NCBI RefSeq assembly: GCF_000960975.1
Contig: NZ_CP010803.1
Span: 719,501 to 783,500, forward strand
Source: Martelella endophytica
Lineage (GTDB): Bacteria > Pseudomonadota > Alphaproteobacteria > Rhizobiales > Rhizobiaceae
Length of the DNA stretch: 64,000 nt
Direction: 5' to 3'
A program made the position numbers and the translations under genes. How positions within the stretch are numbered: position 1 is the first letter of the stretch; each line of letters opens with the position of its first letter. The notes under the pieces were generated by a model, which had not been told where the DNA came from, ran no database searches, and saw nothing but the letters and a program-made list of their open reading frames with translations. Below, piece by piece: positions 8,009 to 15,965 of the stretch.

Positions 8009-8761
8009 GTGAGCGAAGAGACAGGAAACGTGGCGGCTCCCGGAATGCCCGACGCAGCAGCCTTTGCCAAACGCGGTCGCCTTGCCGACGCCGTCATTGA
8101 ACACCTGACCACCGCAATCGTCACCGGCGCCTATCCGGAAGGCAAGGCGCTTCCGACCGAGACCGCGCTCTGCGACATGTACAAGGTTTCCCGAACCGTC
8201 ATCCGCGAGGTCTCCACCACGCTCGCCGAAAAGGGCCTGATCGTCTCCCAGCAGGGGCGCGGCACCATCGTGCAGGAGCAATCGAAGTGGAACCTGCTCG
8301 ACGCCACCGTGCTCTCCGCCCTGTTTCGCCGCGACGACGGCCTTGCCTATCTCGACAGCCTGATCGAGATCCGGCTGCTTCTCGAATGCGCGATGTCATC
8401 GCGCGCTGCCGAACGGATCACGCCGGAGGAAGTATCTGAGCTTCAAAGCCTGCTCGAGCGGCTGAAGACCATCTCCTCGGATCCTGTCGCCTACGGTGCC
8501 GCCGACCTGGAGTTCCACGACTTCATCATGAAAGTCTCGGGCAACCAGCTCGGCCGCGCCATCATCAACGGCATCCAGGGACAGGCACTGGCAACGCGCG
8601 ACTATCACGGACACCCGACGGTGACCGATATTGCTGCGACGCACCAGGCCCATGTAGCGATCGTCGACGCCATTTCCCTGCATGATCCGGAAGCCGCGGC
8701 CAGGGCGATGCACGACCATATCGAAGGCTCGTGGAAGCACCGCCGCCGTTCTGTCGGTTGA
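8009..8761 (+). CDS. FadR-subfamily GntR transcriptional regulator
   Basis: A 250-residue regulator. The winged helix is at about residues 25-90 (LADAVIEHLTTAIVTGAYPEG, then MYKVSRTVIREVSTTLAEKGLIVSQQGRGT). The C-terminal FCD domain keeps metal-binding positions in DLEFHDF, THQAHVAIVDAI and AMHDHIE. It starts with GTG at 8009, seven bases after a GGAGG. It lies between the divergent catabolic and transport/mutarotase halves of the sugar locus, and an identical GTATTAC-type site precedes each half, so it most likely represses both until a pathway acid or sugar binds the FCD domain. This is inferred. A strong terminator follows at 8947. Confidence 0.85.
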   Translation: MSEETGNVAAPGMPDAAAFAKRGRLADAVIEHLTTAIVTGAYPEGKALPTETALCDMYKVSRTVIREVSTTLAEKGLIVSQQGRGTIVQEQSKWNLLDATVLSALFRRDDGLAYLDSLIEIRLLLECAMSSRAAERITPEEVSELQSLLERLKTISSDPVAYGAADLEFHDFIMKVSGNQLGRAIINGIQGQALATRDYHGHPTVTDIAATHQAHVAIVDAISLHDPEAAARAMHDHIEGSWKHRRRSVG

Positions 8762-8946
8762 TAAAGGCCAGCCTAACTTTCCGACGGCCCGCCTGCGGGA
8801 ACCACAGCATCAACCGAATACAGCCGTATCAATGCCGCGACCGCTCGGGATCGCCAGACAGTGTCCCGGACAGTGTCATGGTGTCGCACGACGGCCCTGC
8901 GCATGGCGCAGCTGTGGGTTTTCTCTGAAAACTAGGTCCACACACC

Positions 8947-8976
8947 CCGGCACAGGCATCTGTGCCGGCGATTTTT
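8947..8976 (+). terminator. Intrinsic terminator of the GntR gene
   Basis: CCGGCACAG at 8947-8955 pairs perfectly with CTGTGCCGG at 8960-8968 around a GCAT loop and is followed by a run of five T. It separates the regulator from the MFS gene. The 185 bases between the regulator stop and this stem show nothing recognisable. Confidence 0.85.
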
Positions 8977-8997
8977 CGTCGCGTGCGGAAAAAGCGC

Positions 8998-9042
8998 TTG
9001 CCTAACGAAGGAGAAAAGATAATACATATTACGTATTACATA
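8998..9042 (+). promoter_or_regulatory. Promoter and GntR operator of the sugar importer gene
   Basis: TTGCCT at 8998-9003 and TAATAC at 9020-9025, 16 bases apart, make a reasonable sigma-70 promoter. The operator TATTACGTATTACATA at 9027-9042 covers the expected transcription start, the position of a classical repressor site. It is the inverted copy of the site at 7728-7743. Confidence 0.6.
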
Positions 9043-9078
9043 GTTTAAGTTTTGCTATCACCATGGGAGGAGCATAGC

Positions 9079-10374
9079 ATGACTGTCGAAGTCACCACCG
9101 ATATCCCGGCGCAGGACGTCCGGGAGGAACCCGCAGACGGCGCCCATGTCACCGGCAATGCCCGGCGGCGGCTCCTGTTCTCGCTGATGCTCAACAACTT
9201 CGTGTTGCTGGCACTTTATTGCGGTGTGCTGGGCGTTCTCCTGCCCAACCAGATCGCGGCGCTCGATCCGGCCAACAAGGCCGCCAATCTCGCGATCCTG
9301 TTTGCCATCACCTCCGTCTTCTCGACCCTGACGACACCGATCGCCGGGGCCTTCTCCGACCGCACCCGCTCGCGGTGGGGACGGCGCACGCCGTGGATCG
9401 CCGCCGGCGCGCTTGTCGGCGCAGCCTGCCTTTTCGGCGTGTCCTTCATGACGACATTCGTCTCGATCACCGTCATCTGGGTGATGGCCTCGATCGCGCT
9501 GAACTCGATGCAGCCGGCGCTGACGACCGTCGTCGCCGACCGCTTCTCGGTCAAGAACCGCGGCATTGCCGGCGGTTTCGTCGGAGCCGGCATGACCGCC
9601 GGTGTCGCGGCCGGGCCGTTCATAGCAGGGCGCCTCGCAAACCAGATGGTGCTGGCCTACGGCGTCTTCGCGCTTGCAATCGCCGTCACCTGCGTCGCCT
9701 TCGTGCTGGTCAACCGTGAAAAGCCTTCGCTTGACGACGTGCCGCGGGAAAAATTCCGTCTCGGGGAATTCCTGCACGGCTTCTGGGAGCCGCTGAAGAG
9801 CCACGACTTCGCCTGGGCCTTTGCCGGACGTTTCGTCATCTACATGGGCTATCAGGGCATCGCCACCTATCTGCTCTACATCCTGATGGACTACATCAAG
9901 CTGTCGAACGACGACGCCAACATCATGATCGGCAACCTGGCCTCGGTCACCTTCGTCTTCGTCGTCATCGCCTCGCTCGGCGGCGGGTATCTGTCGGATT
10001 GGATGCAGCGTCGCAAACCGTTCGTGTTCATCGCCAGCCTGTTCATGACGGCCGCGATGATCGTGCCGCTGATCATGCCGAACATTCAGGGCATGTATAT
10101 CTATGCAGCGCTGATCGGCATCGGCTACGGCGCCTTCATGTCCATCGACCTCGCCTTGATGACCCAGGTCCTGCCGAAGACCGAACGCGGCGACAACGGC
10201 AAGGACCTTGGCGTCCTGACCACGGCCGTCAACATTCCGCAGATCATCAGCCCACCGATGGCCGCCATCCTGCTCGGCATCTTCAACGGCAACTATCAGG
10301 TGCTGTTCATCGCCGCCGTCATCTTCGTCGGCCTCGGTTCCTTCTGCGTCCTGCCGATCCGCACGGTCCGCTAG
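9079..10374 (+). CDS. MFS sugar permease
   Basis: A 431-residue major-facilitator protein with about 12 membrane segments. The loop after TM2 carries SDRTRSRWGRRTPWI, the family signature as seen in sugar-type MFS carriers. The frame is open from 9052, but the start at 9079 is preferred because GGGAGGAG lies six bases upstream; the first 35 residues are then a soluble N-terminal tail. It is followed after 57 bases by the mutarotase, which suggests that it imports the sugar handled by the divergent catabolic operon, probably by proton symport. The specificity cannot be read from sequence. Confidence 0.85.
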   Translation: MTVEVTTDIPAQDVREEPADGAHVTGNARRRLLFSLMLNNFVLLALYCGVLGVLLPNQIAALDPANKAANLAILFAITSVFSTLTTPIAGAFSDRTRSRWGRRTPWIAAGALVGAACLFGVSFMTTFVSITVIWVMASIALNSMQPALTTVVADRFSVKNRGIAGGFVGAGMTAGVAAGPFIAGRLANQMVLAYGVFALAIAVTCVAFVLVNREKPSLDDVPREKFRLGEFLHGFWEPLKSHDFAWAFAGRFVIYMGYQGIATYLLYILMDYIKLSNDDANIMIGNLASVTFVFVVIASLGGGYLSDWMQRRKPFVFIASLFMTAAMIVPLIMPNIQGMYIYAALIGIGYGAFMSIDLALMTQVLPKTERGDNGKDLGVLTTAVNIPQIISPPMAAILLGIFNGNYQVLFIAAVIFVGLGSFCVLPIRTVR

Positions 10375-10431
10375 CAGATGCACCCGCCTCGCCGGCTTGC
10401 CGGCGGGGCGTTATCTTTTCGGGAGGCAAGA

Positions 10432-10785
10432 ATGAGTACTGTCCGCAAATGCTTCGCTGTCGATCTCCACGACGATCCGGCGCTCATCGAACGCTACAGG
10501 GAATTCCACAAGCCCGGCGGCCCGCCAAAGGCGGTCACCGAAGCCATCCGCGCGGACGACATCCGCGTCCTGGAAATCTACCTCGTCGGCAACCGCATGT
10601 TCATGATCATGGAACAGGGCGACGATTTCGATGCCACGGCCAAGGCCGAGCGCGATGCCGAAAACCCGGACGTCACCGCCTGGGACGACATGATGAAAAC
10701 CACCTACCAGAAACGCCTTCCCTTCGCCCCTGAAGGCTCAACCTGGATCGAGATGGAACGGATCTATTCGCTCGACGAGCAGTGA
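10432..10785 (+). CDS. L-rhamnose/L-fucose mutarotase family protein
   Basis: A 117-residue small alpha/beta-barrel protein of the RhaM (DUF718) family: RKCFAVDLHDDPALIERYREFHKPG at the N-terminus, then VLEIYLVGNRMFMIMEQ, then TTYQKRLPFAPEGSTWIEMERIYSL. These enzymes speed up interconversion of alpha and beta anomers of 6-deoxy sugars. In a pathway that starts with a C1 dehydrogenase, a mutarotase supplies the right anomer, which supports a 6-deoxy-hexose such as L-fucose as substrate. The start at 10432 has GGGAGG seven bases ahead. It is the second gene after the importer and ends 46 bases before a convergent gene. Confidence 0.82.
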   Translation: MSTVRKCFAVDLHDDPALIERYREFHKPGGPPKAVTEAIRADDIRVLEIYLVGNRMFMIMEQGDDFDATAKAERDAENPDVTAWDDMMKTTYQKRLPFAPEGSTWIEMERIYSLDEQ

Positions 10786-10831
10786 CCCTGCTCTGCCTCT
10801 CGGGCTGGCCCGGCAAGGCCCGCCGCATCCG

Positions 10832-12073
10832 TTACGTCGGCGTCAGCGTGTCCTTTGCCATCCTGCCGCCCATCATGATCACCGGCATATGCTCGCCGTC
10901 GCCGGCGAGCAGCGAAATATCCGAAAGCGGATCGCCGTCGATCACCAGCAGGTCGGCGGCGGCGCCTTCGGCGATCACGCCGATCTCGCCTGCCATCTGG
11001 CAAAGCTCGGCGCCGATGACGGTGGCCGAGCGGATGATTTCGGCGGGCGTCAGTACACGGGCCAGAATCTCAAATTCCATGCAATGATATTTGCGCAACT
11101 CGCCGAGAAGGTCCGAACCGAAGGCCATCTTGAGACCGGCATCGCGCATGATTTCGAGCGAGGCGAGGCCGCCCTGCCGCACCGTCTCGATCTTGGCGAA
11201 TTCGGCGGCGCCAAGACCGAGCGCCTCGCCTTCAAGCGCCAGCGCCTCATAGGCGACAAGCGTAGGCACGGCGATGCAGCCCTTTTCCGCAGCCTTCCTC
11301 GCTGTTTCCGGTGCAATCAGATTGCAGTGCTCGAGCGAGTGGACGCCGAGCTCGACACAGCGCGCGATCGCCCTGTCGGTGTAGAGATGGGCCGAGACGT
11401 AAAGGCCGGCGTTTTCCGCCTCCTCGACCATGGCAGCGATCTCGTCGCGGGAATACTGGATCGAATGGATCGGGTCGTTCGGCGAAGAGACGCCACCATT
11501 CGCCATCACCTTGATGAACTTGGCGCCCTCCTTGATCATCGTCCGGCAGGCCTCGCGGACATTGTCGACGCCATCGACGATGAGCCCCATCGAGCCGACC
11601 CGTTCGGACAGAAGTCCGGGCCGGTTGTCGGCACTCTTCCTGAGGTCGGCATGGCCGCCGGTGACGGTCAGGCCCTTGCCGCAGACGATCAGCCGCGGCC
11701 CGTCGATCAGCCCGTCCTCCACCGCGCGGGCGAGGCCGGCATCGGCGCCGCCAAGGTCGCGCAGCGTGGTGAAACCGCGTCCGAGCGCCTCTTCCATGAC
11801 CTTCGCGGCCCTGAGGGCAGCAAGCGAGGCGGGGGCCGTCATGTTGCCCCAGAGATCGAGCGACCAGGCACCGACATGAACGTGGCAATCGATCAGGCCC
11901 GGCATCAGCGTGCGGCCGGAGAGCGGAATTTCGACCGTGCCTTCCGGCGCCGCGATATCGGCACCGACCGCCCTGATCCGGCCGTCGGCAACCAGCACCG
12001 AAAGCCCGTCGAGAAGCGTTCCGGAATGCGGATCGAGCACGCGGCCGCCGGTGAAGAGTGTGGGTTGGGTCAT
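10832..12073 (-). CDS. M38-like metal-dependent amidohydrolase (dipeptidase/imidazolonepropionase-like)
   Basis: A 413-residue cytoplasmic amidohydrolase. HxH is His64/His66 in LIDCHVHVG; a probable carbamylated lysine lies in FIKVMANGGV; then come SAHLYT, SLEHC and the strand-8 aspartate in FGSDLLGE. Members with this pattern include Xaa-Pro and Xaa-Arg dipeptidases and related enzymes that cut C-terminal amino acids or cyclic imides. It is the last gene of the peptide-uptake operon, nine bases after oppF, with GAGG seven bases before the ATG. A dipeptidase for the imported substrate is the best guess. A more distant, Tat-exported relative lies at 57591-59033. Confidence 0.78.
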   Translation of the reverse strand: MTQPTLFTGGRVLDPHSGTLLDGLSVLVADGRIRAVGADIAAPEGTVEIPLSGRTLMPGLIDCHVHVGAWSLDLWGNMTAPASLAALRAAKVMEEALGRGFTTLRDLGGADAGLARAVEDGLIDGPRLIVCGKGLTVTGGHADLRKSADNRPGLLSERVGSMGLIVDGVDNVREACRTMIKEGAKFIKVMANGGVSSPNDPIHSIQYSRDEIAAMVEEAENAGLYVSAHLYTDRAIARCVELGVHSLEHCNLIAPETARKAAEKGCIAVPTLVAYEALALEGEALGLGAAEFAKIETVRQGGLASLEIMRDAGLKMAFGSDLLGELRKYHCMEFEILARVLTPAEIIRSATVIGAELCQMAGEIGVIAEGAAADLLVIDGDPLSDISLLAGDGEHMPVIMMGGRMAKDTLTPT

Positions 12074-12082
12074 GTGACGTCC

Positions 12083-13057
12083 TCAACGATGGTGGCAGGC
12101 GACGCGGTGATCGGCGTCGCCTCGTCGGGTGAGTGCCGGGTCGCTCGTGCGGCAGAGCTCGGTCGCCAGCGGACAGCGCTTGTGAAAGGCGCAGCCTGTC
12201 GGCCGGTTCGTGGCGCTCGGAATGTCGTCGCTCGAGGTCGAGAATGTGTGGCGCTTGCGCGGATCGAGCGATGGCGCCGAGCGCATCAAGAGCTCGGTAT
12301 AGGGATGGAGCGCGCCGGAAAACAGCTGCTCCTTGGTGCCGATCTCGACAATCCGCCCGAGATACATCACCGCCACCCGGCTCGAAATGTGTTCGACGAC
12401 ACCGAGGTCGTGCGACACGGAAAGGTAGGACACGCCGAGATCGCGCTGCAGGTCCATCAGGAGATTGAGGATCTGCGCCTGCACCGAGACGTCAAGCGCC
12501 GAGACCGGCTCGTCGCAGACAATCACGTCCGGGTTCAGCGCCAGAGCGCGGGCAATGCCGATCCGCTGGCGCTGCCCGCCGGAAAACTGGTGCGGGTAGT
12601 TGTCGGCCTGGTCGGGGCGAAGGCCGACGCGCTGCATCAGCTCGGCAACCCGTGCCTCCCGCTCCGCCGGTGTCCCGACCTTGTGGACATCGAGCGGCGC
12701 ACGGATGATGTCCTTCACCTTGTGGCGCGGATTGAGCGAGGAGAAGGGATCCTGGAAGACGATCTGCATGCGCCGGCGATACTGTTTGACAGCACCCCTG
12801 CTAAAACCTTCGATCTCGCGACCTTCGAAGCGAACGCGCCCGCCGGTCGGCTGCACGAGACCCATCAGCGCAAGGCCGGTGGTCGACTTGCCACAGCCGC
12901 TCTCGCCGACGAGGCTGAGGGTTTCGCCGCGTGACAGGGTGAAGGAAACGCCGTCGACCGCCTTCACGGCGCCGACCTGGCGCTTGAACACACCGGCGCG
13001 GATCGGGAAATGCACTTCGAGGTCCTGGACCTCCAGCAGCGGGACTTCAGTCGGCAT
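12083..13057 (-). CDS. oppF: Oligopeptide/dipeptide ABC transporter ATP-binding protein (OppF/DppF)
   Basis: A 324-residue ABC ATPase. Walker A is GESGCGKST, the signature SGGQRQRIGIARA, Walker B VIVCDEPVSALD, and the C-terminus has the oligopeptide-transporter extension with the cysteine-rich GCAFHKRCPLATELC segment that ligates an iron-sulfur cluster in some DppF/DppD proteins. The frame is open to 13165, but ATG 13057 has GGAG seven bases upstream and overlaps the end of oppD by 11 bases, which is translational coupling. ATG 13063 is a near alternative. Confidence 0.9.
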   Translation of the reverse strand: MPTEVPLLEVQDLEVHFPIRAGVFKRQVGAVKAVDGVSFTLSRGETLSLVGESGCGKSTTGLALMGLVQPTGGRVRFEGREIEGFSRGAVKQYRRRMQIVFQDPFSSLNPRHKVKDIIRAPLDVHKVGTPAEREARVAELMQRVGLRPDQADNYPHQFSGGQRQRIGIARALALNPDVIVCDEPVSALDVSVQAQILNLLMDLQRDLGVSYLSVSHDLGVVEHISSRVAVMYLGRIVEIGTKEQLFSGALHPYTELLMRSAPSLDPRKRHTFSTSSDDIPSATNRPTGCAFHKRCPLATELCRTSDPALTRRGDADHRVACHHR

Positions 13058-14033
13058 CGTCATGCTCCCAGCAGGCGGCCCAGTGGCCGGGGGCCTTTTC
13101 CTCGAATGGCGGACGCTCGTTGAGACAGCGCGCGGAGGCGTTCGGGCAGCGCGGTGCGAAGGCACAGCCCTGCGGCAGGTCGAAGAGCGGCGGCACGGTG
13201 CCCGGAATGTCGGTCAGCCGACCGTCGGCGTGTTCCACCGCCCGCGGCATCGCACCCAGCAATCCGCGCGTATAGGGGTGAAGCGGCCGGTCGAAGAGGT
13301 CGTAGACGCTCGCCTCCTCGACCTTGCGCCCGGCATACATGACGATCACCTTGTCGGCGACCTCGGCAACCACGCCGAGATCATGGGTGATGAGGATTTG
13401 CGCCGTGCCCAGTCGTTTCTGCAATTCTGAAATCAGCCCGAGGATCTGCGCCTGAATGGTAACGTCGAGCGCCGTGGTCGGCTCGTCGGCGATGATGATT
13501 TTCGGGTCGCAGGCGACCGCGAGTGCGATCATCGCACGCTGGCGCATACCGCCGGAAAGCTCGTGGGGATACTGTTTCGCCCGGCGTTCCGGGTCCGGCA
13601 TCTGCACCAGTTTCAGCACCTCGACGGCGCGCCGGAAGGCTGCACGCTTGCCGACGCCGCGATGCTGGCGCACCGCCTCGATGATCTGCTCGCCGACGGT
13701 GAGCACCGGGTTCAGCGCGGTCAGCGGTTCCTGGAAGATCATCGCGATCTTCTCGCCGCGCCAGTCTTCCACGGTGCGGCGCGACAGCTTCAGGAAATCG
13801 GTTCCGTCGATCTCGATCGTGCCGGAGGAAACCCTTGCCGCCTCCGGCAGAAGCTGCATCAGCGACAGAGCCGTCATCGACTTGCCGCAGCCGCTCTCGC
13901 CGACGATGCAGAGCGTCTCGCCGGGAGCGACCGTGAGGTTCATTTCGGAGACAACGGGAAAGCTGCCGCGATCCGAGCGGATCTCGATGTTGAGGTCTTT
14001 GACGCTGATGGCCGGCGCTGTCACGGCTTCCAT
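13047..14033 (-). CDS. oppD: Oligopeptide/dipeptide ABC transporter ATP-binding protein (OppD/DppD)
   Basis: A 328-residue ABC ATPase paired with OppF. Walker A GESGCGKSM (Met in place of Thr/Ser at the last position), signature LSGGMRQRAMIALA, Walker B IIIADEPTTALD, and the C-terminal GCAFAPRCPNASARC cysteine motif. The open frame runs up to 14342, but homology begins at ATG 14033 with a GGAG nine bases ahead. A large stem-loop (14059-14094) separates it from the upstream deacylase gene. Confidence 0.9.
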   Translation of the reverse strand: MEAVTAPAISVKDLNIEIRSDRGSFPVVSEMNLTVAPGETLCIVGESGCGKSMTALSLMQLLPEAARVSSGTIEIDGTDFLKLSRRTVEDWRGEKIAMIFQEPLTALNPVLTVGEQIIEAVRQHRGVGKRAAFRRAVEVLKLVQMPDPERRAKQYPHELSGGMRQRAMIALAVACDPKIIIADEPTTALDVTIQAQILGLISELQKRLGTAQILITHDLGVVAEVADKVIVMYAGRKVEEASVYDLFDRPLHPYTRGLLGAMPRAVEHADGRLTDIPGTVPPLFDLPQGCAFAPRCPNASARCLNERPPFEEKAPGHWAACWEHDDAD

Positions 14034-14058
14034 GTGTTTCGTCTCCGTTGGTTCATTT

Positions 14059-14094
14059 TGCCGGTCGCCCGTCGGGGGAAACGGGCGACCGGCA
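14059..14094 (-). repeat. Strong intra-operon stem-loop upstream of oppD
   Basis: TGCCGGTCGCCCGT at 14059-14072 and ACGGGCGACCGGCA at 14081-14094 form a perfect 14-bp stem with an 8-base loop. On the minus strand it is followed by AAAATG, not by U, so it is unlikely to end transcription by itself. It lies in the 110-base gap between the deacylase and oppD and may set differential mRNA stability. Confidence 0.6.
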
Positions 14095-14143
14095 GTGGCG
14101 ATTTCCGGACGTTGGGAATTGATCCGGGGACCGCTACACCTTG

Positions 14144-15088
14144 TCAGTCTGTGGCACCTTCGAGATTGCCGACCATGAAGCCGTAATCGCCGGCCTCGAC
14201 CAGGTTGCGGGTCAGATGCTGCATGATCATGATGCCGTTCTCGTAGGGGCTCTTGATCTCTTCCAGCACCTCGAAGGTGAACGGGCTGACGACGCGGCCA
14301 AGCAGGTCGCCGCCCTTGATGAATTCGCCATTGGCCGGGCAAAGCGGCTCCAGCCAGCCGCCATGCGTCGGGCGAATGCCCGTGAGTTCGGTGACGACCG
14401 TCTGCTTTGGTGGGGCAACCGGCTCGCCCTCGATGGCGCCGAGCGTCTTCAGCATGTTGATGAGGCCGTCGACGGTGCGCTTGATGTAGGGACGCTGATC
14501 GACGATGCCGCCGCCAAGCTCGATGACGGCGACCGGAATGTTGCGCTCCTGCACGGTAACGGTCGTCGTTGTGCCGCCGAAGACAGTGCCGCTCTTGCCG
14601 TGTGTCGGGCGATAGAGCACCTTCGAGCCGAAGGCGCGCGAAAGGTCGTCATTGTTCCAGATGTAGACGTAATCGACGGTGGGGCGGTCCGTGCCCGAAT
14701 GCAGGTCGATGTGGACATCGATCTTGCGCAGGAACTCGTTGGCGAAGCAGTAGGCGAGCTGCTGGCTGTAGGTGCCCGTCGGCGTACCGGGGAACTGGCG
14801 GTTGAGGTCGTTTTCGTCGTTCGGCGCATAGCGATGGTTGACCGCCATGGCATAAGGATTGACGACCGGCACCAGCACGATGCGGCCCTTGAGCTTCACG
14901 TCCTTAAGGATCCGGTAGAGTTCGAGGATCGCCTGCGAGCCGGTATTCTCGTTGCCGTGGATGGCGGCGGAGATGCCGATGGTCGGGCCATCCTCCTCGC
15001 CGAGAAGCTCGTGCATCAGGATCGAGGCTTCGTTGCCATTGGCGTGGGTGGAAAACACCTTGCGGATCGGGGTGATGGATTTGACCAT
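14144..15088 (-). CDS. Succinylglutamate desuccinylase/aspartoacylase-family deacylase
   Basis: A 314-residue M14-fold zinc deacylase. The zinc-binding HGNE is at residues 44-47 and a further histidine lies in VHIDLHSGTDR. The family removes acyl groups from N-acyl amino acids (AspA, AstE) or cuts related amide bonds. Its position between oppC and oppD suggests that it unblocks an N-acylated amino acid or peptide brought in by the transporter. The substrate is inferred. The ribosome site is weak (AAGGACTG 9 bases upstream), and it starts 25 bases after oppC. Confidence 0.8.
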   Translation of the reverse strand: MVKSITPIRKVFSTHANGNEASILMHELLGEEDGPTIGISAAIHGNENTGSQAILELYRILKDVKLKGRIVLVPVVNPYAMAVNHRYAPNDENDLNRQFPGTPTGTYSQQLAYCFANEFLRKIDVHIDLHSGTDRPTVDYVYIWNNDDLSRAFGSKVLYRPTHGKSGTVFGGTTTTVTVQERNIPVAVIELGGGIVDQRPYIKRTVDGLINMLKTLGAIEGEPVAPPKQTVVTELTGIRPTHGGWLEPLCPANGEFIKGGDLLGRVVSPFTFEVLEEIKSPYENGIMIMQHLTRNLVEAGDYGFMVGNLEGATD

Positions 15089-15113
15089 GCTGTTGCAGTC
15101 CTTTTCCTAGTCT

Positions 15114-15965
15114 TTATTTCGTCTTGCCGCCGCCGCGGGAAAGCTGGCGCGGATCGAGGATGTCTCTCAGCCCGTCGCCGAGCAGGTTGAAGCCAAGCAC
15201 CGAGATCATGATCGTCGCGCCGGCGATGATCGAAAGCCACGGTTCGTCGCGGATGAAACGGGTGCCATAGGCAAGCGTCCAGCCCCATGTCGGCGTCGGC
15301 GGCGGCAGGCCGAAGCCGAGGAAGCTCAGCGCCGATTCCGAGATGATGGCCGTGCCGACGCCAAGCGAGGCGAGCACGATGATCGGCCCCCACGTATTGG
15401 GCAGCAATTCGCGGAAGATGATCCGGGCGGGACTGGCGCCGACGGCCTTTGCCGCCTGCACATAGTTCTGTTCGCGCAGCACCAGCGTCGCGGCGCGCAC
15501 GACGCGGGCATATTCGGTCCAGTTCACCACGATGATCGCAAAGGCGATATTGAGGATGCCGGGGCCCATGACGGCAACGATGGCGAGTGCCAGGATCAGC
15601 GGCGGGAAGCCGAGAAACACATCGGTGATGCGCATCAGCACATTGTCGACCCAGCCGCCGAAATAACCCGACACGAGGCCGACGATGGTGCCGACGACGG
15701 CGGCGACGGTGACTGAGATTAGCGCGATCGTCATCGACACCCGCGCGCCATAGACGAGACGCGACCAGAGATCGCGGCCGAAGTTGTCTGTGCCGAGGAT
15801 ATGGCCGGAGGACGGCCAGGCGAAGCGGTGCATCATGTCCATCTGCGTCACCTCATGGGTGGCGAGGAAGGGCGCGAAGATTGCCGCGAGCACGATCGAA
15901 AGCGAGATCAGGCCGCCGGCGACGAGCGAGGAATTGCGGAGCGGTTTCGGTACCTGCATTGCCAT
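15114..15965 (-). CDS. oppC: Oligopeptide/dipeptide ABC transporter permease (OppC/DppC)
   Basis: A 283-residue inner-membrane permease with about six transmembrane segments. The first is near residues 12-33 (SLVAGGLISLSIVLAAIFAPFL). The ATPase-coupling EAA-type loop RAATLVLREQNYVQAAKAVGASPARIIFRELLPN is visible, and SALSFLGFGLPPPTPTWG is typical of OppC/DppC. The start overlaps the oppB stop as TGATG, so the two are translationally coupled. Confidence 0.9.
   Translation of the reverse strand: MAMQVPKPLRNSSLVAGGLISLSIVLAAIFAPFLATHEVTQMDMMHRFAWPSSGHILGTDNFGRDLWSRLVYGARVSMTIALISVTVAAVVGTIVGLVSGYFGGWVDNVLMRITDVFLGFPPLILALAIVAVMGPGILNIAFAIIVVNWTEYARVVRAATLVLREQNYVQAAKAVGASPARIIFRELLPNTWGPIIVLASLGVGTAIISESALSFLGFGLPPPTPTWGWTLAYGTRFIRDEPWLSIIAGATIMISVLGFNLLGDGLRDILDPRQLSRGGGKTK

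Noticed and set aside
7711-8124. Minus-strand 137-codon frame across the GntR upstream region
   Set aside because: It crosses the regulator start and the operator, has no ribosome site, and shows no recognisable fold.
9058-10383. Minus-strand open frame of 441 codons opposite the MFS gene
   Set aside because: Asp/His/Gly-rich mirror of a 12-helix membrane protein; no start context and no homology pattern.
10889-12934. Long plus-strand open frame (681 codons) opposite the amidohydrolase and oppF
   Set aside because: It is antisense to two clear genes with full catalytic motifs; its translation is rich in Arg, His, Asp and Gly with no domain pattern, as expected of the complementary strand in GC-rich DNA.
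14059-14094. The 14-bp stem as a terminator
   Set aside because: On the transcribed strand it is followed by AAAATG, not a U-run, and genes of the same operon continue behind it. Kept only as a stem-loop.
13057-14342. Long N-terminal extensions of the oppD and oppF frames
   Set aside because: The extra residues are Arg/Pro-rich and lie over other genes or a stem-loop; the internal ATGs match the family starts and have ribosome sites.
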